DNA from: Actinomadura nitritigenes
Lineage (GTDB): Bacteria; Actinomycetota; Actinomycetes; Streptosporangiales; Streptosporangiaceae
Assembly (NCBI RefSeq): GCF_017573545.1
Contig: NZ_JAGEOK010000007.1
Coordinates: 62,001-126,000 of the forward strand
DNA length: 64,000 nt
Direction: 5' to 3'
Part shown: positions 59,091-64,000 of the stretch, piece by piece
Position numbering within the stretch: the first letter of the stretch is position 1
How the letters are laid out: the number at the start of each line of letters is the position of its first letter
Translations under genes and position numbers: made by a program
Notes under the pieces: generated by a model
Database searches by the model: none
What the model was told of the DNA's origin: nothing
What the model saw: only the letters and a program-made list of their open reading frames with translations

Positions 59091-59740
59091 AGACGCCGGA
59101 CGGCGAGGAACTCACGGTCGACGACATCGAGCGCAGGTTCAACAAGGCGATGGCCGCGCCCGAGCCCGACGAGCCGGTCGCGCCGGCGCCGCAGCCGAAG
59201 GACGCCGGCGACGGCCAGGAGCCCGCCGCGCCCGCGCCGTCGCCGGACGACGCGCGGCACACCCGGACGCGCACGGCGAAGGCGCCGCGCGGCGGCGGCC
59301 GCGGTGCGCCGAAGCGGTCGGCGAAGGCCTCGCCGGCGGCGGCCGCGCCCGCGGTCGGGACCTACGTCCAGCCGGTCGCCGAGAGCCTGCAGGGCCTCAC
59401 CATGGCGGCCGCCATCATGCCCGTGCCCGGCGAGCTCGGCGTCCGGCTGCGCCTGCAGGGCTCGGTCATCGGCGACCACACCGCCGGGCTGGCCCGGGCG
59501 CTCGACCTCGCCGCGTGCAACAACGCGGTGATCCGCCGCGGTGTGGAGTCGCTGACGATGGGATCGGCCGGGTGGGTGCTGCCCGCGGTGATGGCCGTGG
59601 TGCCGTTCGCGATGGCGTCCGCCGCGGTGTGGCGCGCGCCCATCGATGAGAACGCGACCGCGGCCGCGGACGCGTTCAGCGAGAGCGTGCGCGCGCAGCT
59701 GGTGGAGGCGGCCGCCGGTGGCCAGGGTCCTACGGCTTGA
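59078..59740 (+). CDS. Late-block protein with C-terminal hydrophobic segment, unknown function
   Basis: 220 residues from GTG at 59078 (MPKLKTPDGEELTVDDIERR). An Ala/Pro-rich, basic middle (KAPRGGGRGAPKRSAKASPA) precedes a compact C-terminal part with a likely amphipathic or membrane segment (GWVLPAVMAVVPFAMASAAV). No family recognised. It overlaps the small membrane gene before it and the ATPase start (23 bases) after it, so the three are translated as a unit. Confidence 0.65.
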   Translation: MPKLKTPDGEELTVDDIERRFNKAMAAPEPDEPVAPAPQPKDAGDGQEPAAPAPSPDDARHTRTRTAKAPRGGGRGAPKRSAKASPAAAAPAVGTYVQPVAESLQGLTMAAAIMPVPGELGVRLRLQGSVIGDHTAGLARALDLAACNNAVIRRGVESLTMGSAGWVLPAVMAVVPFAMASAAVWRAPIDENATAAADAFSESVRAQLVEAAAGGQGPTA

Positions 59741-60452
59741 CCGCGGCCGGTTCCTCCGCCAGTACTGGCACTACCGGCCCGGCGAGCACGTCGTCGCGTT
59801 CGGTCCGACGCAGCGCGCGGGCAAGTCGTGGCTGCTGTTCCAGCTGCTCGCCTCGACCCTGACCGGCGACCACAAGCGCGACCCGCGCGCCGTCGCGTTC
59901 TGCATGAAGCCCGGCGACGCTACGGTCTCGCGCTGGTCGGAACACCTCGGGTTCCGGGAGGTCGCGCACTGGCCACCGGCGCCGACGCCGTGGAGCCGCC
60001 CGGCCGGGTACACGCTGTGGCCGCGGCACACGATGGATCCGGACGTGGACAACCCGCGACTGCGGGCGGAGTTCCGCGCGGGCATCCTGGACGGCTACAA
60101 GCGCGGCAATTCGATCCTGATGCTGGACGAGATCTACGGCATCGTGGGCGAGCTCGGCCTCACCGATGAGCTGCTGGCCGTGCTGACGCGTGGTGGCGGT
60201 GTGAAGTGCGGGGCGTGGATGGCGACACAGAAGCCATCAGGGACTCAGAAGGCACCATTGCCCGGTTTCGTTTTCAACTGTCCGACGCATTTCTTTCTGG
60301 CGCCCGACAACGACAAAAAGAACCGGGAACGCTACGGGCAACTCGCGGGAGGAATTGACCCGCAGGAAATAGAACGGCACGTACTGACCTTAGAGCGCTA
60401 CGAGTTCCTTTACATCAATGCCGCCGGGGAAATGGCCATTCTCGGCCCGTAG
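59718..60452 (+). CDS. Packaging-type P-loop ATPase (FtsK-HerA / P9-like)
   Basis: 244 residues. Walker A is AFGPTQRAGKSWLLFQLLAS near residues 29-48 and Walker B is NSILMLDEIYGIVGELG near 135. A sensor-like WMATQKPSGTQ lies further on, then a C-terminal HFFLAPDNDKKNRERYG. The small size and the motif spacing fit the genome-packaging ATPases of double-jelly-roll viruses (PRD1 P9 type) more than terminases or helicases. The GTG at 59718 has GGTGGAGGCGG upstream. It sits just before the capsid gene block, the expected order. Confidence 0.8.
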   Translation: MARVLRLDRGRFLRQYWHYRPGEHVVAFGPTQRAGKSWLLFQLLASTLTGDHKRDPRAVAFCMKPGDATVSRWSEHLGFREVAHWPPAPTPWSRPAGYTLWPRHTMDPDVDNPRLRAEFRAGILDGYKRGNSILMLDEIYGIVGELGLTDELLAVLTRGGGVKCGAWMATQKPSGTQKAPLPGFVFNCPTHFFLAPDNDKKNRERYGQLAGGIDPQEIERHVLTLERYEFLYINAAGEMAILGP

Positions 60453-60467
60453 AGGTGTAATGGGAAT

Positions 60468-60905
60468 GTGCATGACCTGAACTGCCCGAACACGGGCGCG
60501 CCGCATTCGGATGCGGCGAAGAGGGTGGCTGACACCTACAACCTTCACCGCGCGGCGATCGGCGACGACGCGATCGGGCAATGGTTCGCGGTCCGGCTGC
60601 AGGACGGGGACAGCGACGGGGAGCTCTACGCGACCCGCCGCGACGCCGTCCGGCACCAGCACCACAACGAGGCGTTCTACGCGTTCGTGTGCATCGCGCC
60701 GTGCTCGATGAGCCCGTGCGAGGCCGAATCGTTCCTGGCCACGAACCGGACGGCCTACGACGCGGGGATGAGGCTGGCCGACCCGGACCACCGCGCCGGC
60801 GGCCGCGAGCTGATCCCGCGCGTGACGGTGGAGGACCAGCGCGCGCAGGTCGGTGCGCTGCTGGGGCGCTGCCGCCCGACGAACCTGATCCTTCCGCGAG
60901 CGTGA
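60468..60905 (+). CDS. Unknown late protein (145 residues)
   Basis: Starts GTG at 60468 (HDLNCPNTGAPHSDAAKRVA). A compact alpha/beta protein with GQWFAVRLQDGDSDGELYAT and Cys-rich CIAPCSMSPCEAESFL. The Cys pattern might bind metal. No hydrophobic helix. It lies between the ATPase and the capsid gene, a place where minor capsid or vertex proteins can occur, but nothing in the sequence proves this. Confidence 0.65.
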   Translation: MHDLNCPNTGAPHSDAAKRVADTYNLHRAAIGDDAIGQWFAVRLQDGDSDGELYATRRDAVRHQHHNEAFYAFVCIAPCSMSPCEAESFLATNRTAYDAGMRLADPDHRAGGRELIPRVTVEDQRAQVGALLGRCRPTNLILPRA

Positions 60906-60915
60906 GGAGACACGC

Positions 60916-62091
60916 GTGACCACTCCCACAGCGGCGAGCACGGCGACCAAGCCGGCTCCCGGCCAGAGCGGCGGAGGGCAGGCGCCGCCCCCGGCCGCAT
61001 GGCCCTTTCCCGTCGGCGTGTACGAGTCCGACGTGCAGGACTACGACCAGTCCGTGGTGCAGACCACGTCGGCGCAGCAGATGCCGCTGTGGAACATCAG
61101 CCCGACGGGCTGGCTGCGGGGCGTCTGGTTCGACTTCACGATGACGGTGACCGGGCAGGCCACCAACAGCGTGTCGTACTCGGGCGACAACCCGTTCAGC
61201 GTCATCCAGAAGTGCACCCTGTACGACCTGGGCGGCGAGGTCGTCCAGCAGTACACGGGCTACGACTGGATGGTGATGAACAAGTTCGGGGGCTACTTCA
61301 ACGTCGGCGACCCCCGCGCGGACATCACCTACTCGGCGACGACCGGCACCGGCGCCACCGCCGGGTCGTTCCACTTCGTGCTGTTCATGCCCCTCGAAGT
61401 GGTCGCGCGGGACGCGCTCGGCACCGTGCAGAACGAGTCCAAGCCCGGCTGGAAGGTCGAGATCTACATCGACTCGCAGGCCAACACCTACAACCAGGTG
61501 CCGTCCGTGCAGGGGACGCTTCGGCTGCGCGGCTACCCGAGCTCGTACACCGAGCCCGCGGCCGCGGCGCCGTCCGGCCGCGCGTTCGCGCAGACGCCGC
61601 CGCTCCCCGGCACGCTCCAGTACTGGAAGAGCGAGTCCGACACCGAGCCCGCCGGCAACGCCTACTACGACCTCACGAACGGCATCGGGTTCCCGATCCG
61701 CAACATCATCTACAAGATCATGACGACGTCGCGGTCCGCCGGGGACGCCAACTGGCCCGACCCGTTCCAGCTGCTCATCGGTAACGTCCAGCTGAAGAAC
61801 CTCGGCAAGAACGCCTACCTGTCCAAGCTCGGCCGGGACTTCGGCCTCACCTCGGCGACGGCGGACACCGCGCTCGGACGGGAGAACGGCGTCTTCCCGA
61901 TGTACTTCACCCGCGACTTCACCAACGCGCCCGGCGCCGAGGTCCGGTTCAAGTACCTGGACACGCAGGTGAACACCCTGCTTCGGCTCCAGGGCAGCTT
62001 CGGGGCCGCGGTGACGGTGTACGCGCAGGTGAACTGGCTCGCCACGCCGTCCAAGAACCGGTACGCGCTCATCGCAGGCGGAGGTAGCTGA
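60916..62091 (+). CDS. Probable double-jelly-roll major capsid protein
   Basis: 391 residues; the core after a 30-residue Ala/Pro leader is almost all beta strand. The first jelly roll: QMPLWNISPTGWLRGVWFDF, NPFSVIQKCTLYDLGGEVVQ, YDWMVMNKFGGYF, HFVLFMPLEVVARDALGTVQ, WKVEIYIDSQANTY. The second: TNGIGFPIRNIIYKIMTTSR, PFQLLIGNVQLKNLGKN, FPMYFTRDFTNA, VTVYAQVNWLATP. A start-plus-FG-loop order, the repeat of the strand set and the size match tailless-virus MCPs (PRD1 P3, Streptomyces tectiviruses). Sequence identity is too low for certainty by eye. GTG start after GTGAGGAGACAC. Confidence 0.78.
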   Translation: MTTPTAASTATKPAPGQSGGGQAPPPAAWPFPVGVYESDVQDYDQSVVQTTSAQQMPLWNISPTGWLRGVWFDFTMTVTGQATNSVSYSGDNPFSVIQKCTLYDLGGEVVQQYTGYDWMVMNKFGGYFNVGDPRADITYSATTGTGATAGSFHFVLFMPLEVVARDALGTVQNESKPGWKVEIYIDSQANTYNQVPSVQGTLRLRGYPSSYTEPAAAAPSGRAFAQTPPLPGTLQYWKSESDTEPAGNAYYDLTNGIGFPIRNIIYKIMTTSRSAGDANWPDPFQLLIGNVQLKNLGKNAYLSKLGRDFGLTSATADTALGRENGVFPMYFTRDFTNAPGAEVRFKYLDTQVNTLLRLQGSFGAAVTVYAQVNWLATPSKNRYALIAGGGS

Positions 62092-62093
62092 TC

Positions 62094-62471
62094 ATGTCCG
62101 AGGACACCGCCCAGAACGTCCAGGACGAGCGGGACGAGCGGGACGAGGCGCCGGCGAGGCCGGAGCGCGCGCCCGGCGAGGTCGACATGGCCGCGCTGCA
62201 GTCGGCCAAGCGCGAGGCGTCCGAGCCGCTGGAGACCGCCCGGGACGTGCCGGTGTGGGAGCGCGACGACGCCCCGGCCGGGTCCACCGCGTCCAGCCTG
62301 ATGGTGTACGAGCGCGGGAAGGCGGTCCGGGTGTCCGGCCCGACGCACTACGCGCACCTGGCCAACGGCCGGGTCGTCGCCGGCTACTCCGGCGGCACCC
62401 ACCACACCGAGCCGGGAGAGAACGGCGGCCCGGACAAGATCTCGCGCATCGTCGCGATCCACGAAGGGTGA
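62094..62471 (+). CDS. Small acidic late protein, unknown function
   Basis: 125 residues from ATG at 62094, three bases after the capsid stop. An acidic disordered N-terminus (QDERDERDEAPARPERAPGE) leads to a small beta-rich domain (SSLMVYERGKAVRVSGPTHY, then AHLANGRVVAGYSGGTHHTE). Its place just after the capsid gene suggests a capsid accessory or cement protein (inference). Confidence 0.6.
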   Translation: MSEDTAQNVQDERDERDEAPARPERAPGEVDMAALQSAKREASEPLETARDVPVWERDDAPAGSTASSLMVYERGKAVRVSGPTHYAHLANGRVVAGYSGGTHHTEPGENGGPDKISRIVAIHEG

Positions 62472-62478
62472 GGACCCG

Positions 62479-62580
62479 ATGAGCAAGAACGTCATGTACG
62501 CCGTGCTGTTCCTCGCCGGCGTCGTCCTGGCCGACCGCGTGCGGTCGCTCCCGGTGCTGTCCAAGCTCCCGACCGTCTGA
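62479..62580 (+). CDS. 33-residue membrane peptide
   Basis: ATG at 62479, product MSKNVMYAVLFLAGVVLADR then SLPVLSKLPTV. One short hydrophobic helix followed by a basic tail, the profile of virion membrane peptides. It follows the previous stop by 7 bases with AGGACCCG before it. Small size makes it less certain. Confidence 0.5.
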   Translation: MSKNVMYAVLFLAGVVLADRVRSLPVLSKLPTV

Positions 62581-62585
62581 CCGCG

Positions 62586-62870
62586 ATGGAGTCGCGCGCG
62601 GCCGGGCTCGTCATCGCGGCCGGCGGAATCGCCGTCGCGAACGACGCGCTGTTCGCGCCGCTCGCCGGTGGAGAGCCGCCCTGGAAGACGCTGAACTGGC
62701 GGCTCTTCCCGGCGACCGCGATCCTCGCGCTGGCCCTGGCCGGGCTGGAGAAGCTCGCGCCGTCCTTCGCGGTCGGGCTGGCCGGGCTGACGGTCGCCGC
62801 CGTGATCATCGTCCCGTACGGCAACGCCAAGCCGCCGCTCGACAACGTCCTGAAAGTGATGGGGTACTGA
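62586..62870 (+). CDS. Small membrane protein with 2-3 helices
   Basis: 94 residues. Hydrophobic segments AAGLVIAAGGIAVANDALFA, LFPATAILALALAGLEKL and FAVGLAGLTVAAVIIVPYG are separated by short loops. No family recognised. The stop overlaps the next ATG (TGATG). Part of the run of small hydrophobic late proteins. Confidence 0.65.
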   Translation: MESRAAGLVIAAGGIAVANDALFAPLAGGEPPWKTLNWRLFPATAILALALAGLEKLAPSFAVGLAGLTVAAVIIVPYGNAKPPLDNVLKVMGY

Positions 62871-63025
62871 TGAGTGTCCTGCAGAAGTGGCTGTCCGGGC
62901 TCATCGGCCTGGGCGCCCTGTACCTGGTGGTGTCCAACCCGAACGGCGTCTACAAGGCCGGGCAGGCGATCCGGAACATCGTCGGCGGCACCGAAGCCGA
63001 CATCATCAGCGGCGGGAAGCGCTGA
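62870..63025 (+). CDS. 51-residue membrane protein
   Basis: ATG at 62870, TGATG-coupled at both ends. One helix (SGLIGLGALYLVVSNPNG), then a basic, amphipathic tail (YKAGQAIRNIVGGTEADI). Similar small proteins form the internal membrane of tectivirus particles. Confidence 0.6.
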   Translation: MSVLQKWLSGLIGLGALYLVVSNPNGVYKAGQAIRNIVGGTEADIISGGKR

Positions 63026-63879
63026 TGGCCGGGCCTCAGGGACTCACCGGGCTGTCGCCGGTCCTGGGGTCGATCACGCTGCAGCCCGAAGCCACTCCGG
63101 AGCAGCGGCTCGGCGACCCGGCCGACGTCCGGCACGGCCAGGAGCTCGTTGCGCCGCTCGCCGCGACCGGCTACCCGTGGGAGGTTCTCGCCGGCGTCGT
63201 CGCGCCGAAGGGCCCGTTCGGGGCCGAAGCACAGCTGATCGGGCAGGCGCAGGGCTGGCCGGACCCGCACGGCACCGGCAACCAGGACCCGACGTTCGAC
63301 CGGACGCCGCGGACGCACGCGGCGCCCTGGCCGAAGGGCGTGGAGCAGTCGACCGACCCAGACGCGACCGCGCGGCAGCTCATCCAGAGCCGCGACATCC
63401 ACGCGTCCGACACCGGCGCGTCCGGGAAGATCCGGACCACCATCGCCGCCCTGCAGGACCGATGGGCCGAGATCTGGACGGTGACCCCAGGCACCTCGAT
63501 CCAGGAGGCCGGAGGCGACCAGCAGAAGAGCGCGGCCGGCGGCTACGGCACCACCGACCGCGTCACCAGCTTCGCGCGGCAGAACGCCTACGGGTTCGAC
63601 GCCGCGCACGCGCACCGCCGGTACTCCACCGGTTCCATCCCGGGCAACTACCTGTGGATGAAGCCCGGGGGCAGGCCGATGGTGAAGAGCCAGCCGGGCC
63701 CGGCGCGGCCGCCGGTCGGCGAGGTCTCGCCGTTCACCGGCCAGGACCTCGCGCAGAGCTACGGCGTGCAGGGCGCCGTCCTGCAGGACGACGCGACCGA
63801 GTACCAGGCGCCGCCGGAGCCCTACCTCGCGCCCGACTACGGCCCGGGCGGCGACCCGGCGCCGGTGAGCTGGTGGTGA
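63025..63879 (+). CDS. Late structural-type protein, unknown function
   Basis: 284 residues from ATG at 63025 coupled to the previous stop. Largely soluble, Gly/Pro/Gln-rich, with few hydrophobic helices: GATGYPWEVLAG-like LAATGYPWEVLAGVVAP, KIRTTIAALQDRWAEIWTVT, RRYSTGSIPGNYLWMKPGGR. It ends with a Pro/Tyr-rich tail (YLAPDYGPGGDPAPVSWW). Such tails are common in spike or vertex proteins, but I do not recognise a homologue. Confidence 0.6.
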   Translation: MAGPQGLTGLSPVLGSITLQPEATPEQRLGDPADVRHGQELVAPLAATGYPWEVLAGVVAPKGPFGAEAQLIGQAQGWPDPHGTGNQDPTFDRTPRTHAAPWPKGVEQSTDPDATARQLIQSRDIHASDTGASGKIRTTIAALQDRWAEIWTVTPGTSIQEAGGDQQKSAAGGYGTTDRVTSFARQNAYGFDAAHAHRRYSTGSIPGNYLWMKPGGRPMVKSQPGPARPPVGEVSPFTGQDLAQSYGVQGAVLQDDATEYQAPPEPYLAPDYGPGGDPAPVSWW

Positions 63880-63885
63880 TCGGCG

Positions 63886-64000
63886 ATGGCTGACACGGTC
63901 AACATCCCGGGCCTGGGCCCGACGAAGAAGTCGACGGCCTACATCCTGGGCGGCGCCGCCGTCCTGGTTGTCATCGTCGCGTGGTATCGGTCCCGGAACG
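63886..64000 (+). CDS. Small membrane protein (right end off the window)
   Basis: ATG at 63886, six bases after the previous stop. The visible part is MADTVNIPGLGPTKKSTAYI then LGGAAVLVVIVAWYRSRN, a single helix after a polar lead. The frame runs off the window. Another member of the small hydrophobic late set. Confidence 0.55.
   Translation, partial: MADTVNIPGLGPTKKSTAYILGGAAVLVVIVAWYRSRN

Larger units (their letters stand above)
56170..64000. mobile_element. Integrated double-jelly-roll (tectivirus-like) virus, right part off the window
   Basis: Tyrosine integrase next to a leftward early block (VRR-NUC nuclease, excisionase-like HTH, two small unknowns) and a rightward late block. The late block has a P-loop packaging-type ATPase, a 391-residue protein whose beta-strand pattern fits a double-jelly-roll capsid protein, and several tiny hydrophobic proteins. 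Tail, portal, large-terminase and protease genes are absent, which argues against a caudovirus. ATPase just before capsid gene is the usual order in PRD1-like viruses. The left boundary lies somewhere between 55974 and 56170; the right end is not in view. No replication gene or lysin is in this part. Confidence 0.75.

Noticed and set aside
63025..63879. Extending this gene to an in-frame start at 62887
   Set aside because: That start would overlap the coupled 51-residue gene along its whole length, while the ATG at 63025 sits on a TGATG junction like its neighbours.

Overview
The window is very GC-rich, with strongly G/C third codon positions, and its gene content is that of a filamentous actinomycete. 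It has SepH, AfsR-type and Lrp-type regulators, a DrrA/DrrB-type ABC exporter, actinobacterial Rex and LexA operators, ESX/EspC-like small proteins, a class A RNase P RNA and a large PKS locus. I infer a member of the Streptosporangiales, most likely Actinomadura or a relative. The genus is a guess from gene style, not from a marker comparison.

Positions 1-38,800 are mostly chromosomal housekeeping and accessory genes. In order they are: a two-component system cut by the left edge; inositol monophosphatase plus ferrochelatase; a lytic transglycosylase; an MFS transporter with an aldonolactone-oxidase-like flavoenzyme; SepH; a pair of PH-domain membrane proteins; an ABC exporter; an MFS/Lrp divergent pair; an AfsR-like regulator; NDH-2 with a perfect Rex operator; a YbhB-like lipoprotein; a Gly/Tyr-rich anchored protein; a SulP-carbonic anhydrase fusion; a secreted cupredoxin-like protein; a cupin/AraC pair; rnpB; a three-gene operon (Nif3-like, zinc ribbon, RNase H-phosphatase); a PPOX-fold protein; a small protein under a perfect LexA box; and a five-gene ESX-like cluster.

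Positions 38,794-54,542 (minus strand) form one tightly coupled seven-gene operon. It encodes two giant iterative PKS proteins of the PUFA/hglE type, a discrete ACP, an alpha/beta-hydrolase-fold protein, a family 1 glycosyltransferase, a membrane protein and a galactokinase-like protein. Every junction overlaps by 4-8 bases. The predicted product is a glycosylated, highly processed polyketide or lipid. Several partners lack canonical catalytic residues: the AT of the first PKS, the hydrolase, the galactokinase-like protein and probably the PPTase-like tail. A PhaC-like hydrolase is encoded upstream on the same strand.

Positions 56,170-64,000 and beyond the right edge look like an integrated tailless virus of the double-jelly-roll (PRD1/tectivirus-like) type. 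A tyrosine integrase, an orphan DnaJ-type zinc-finger protein, a VRR-NUC nuclease and an excisionase-like HTH protein are followed by a rightward late operon. That operon encodes a P-loop packaging-type ATPase, a protein read as the capsid protein, and a run of very small membrane proteins. No tail, portal or large-terminase gene is present. This element and the PKS operon with its apparent pseudoenzymes are the two most novel parts of the window.
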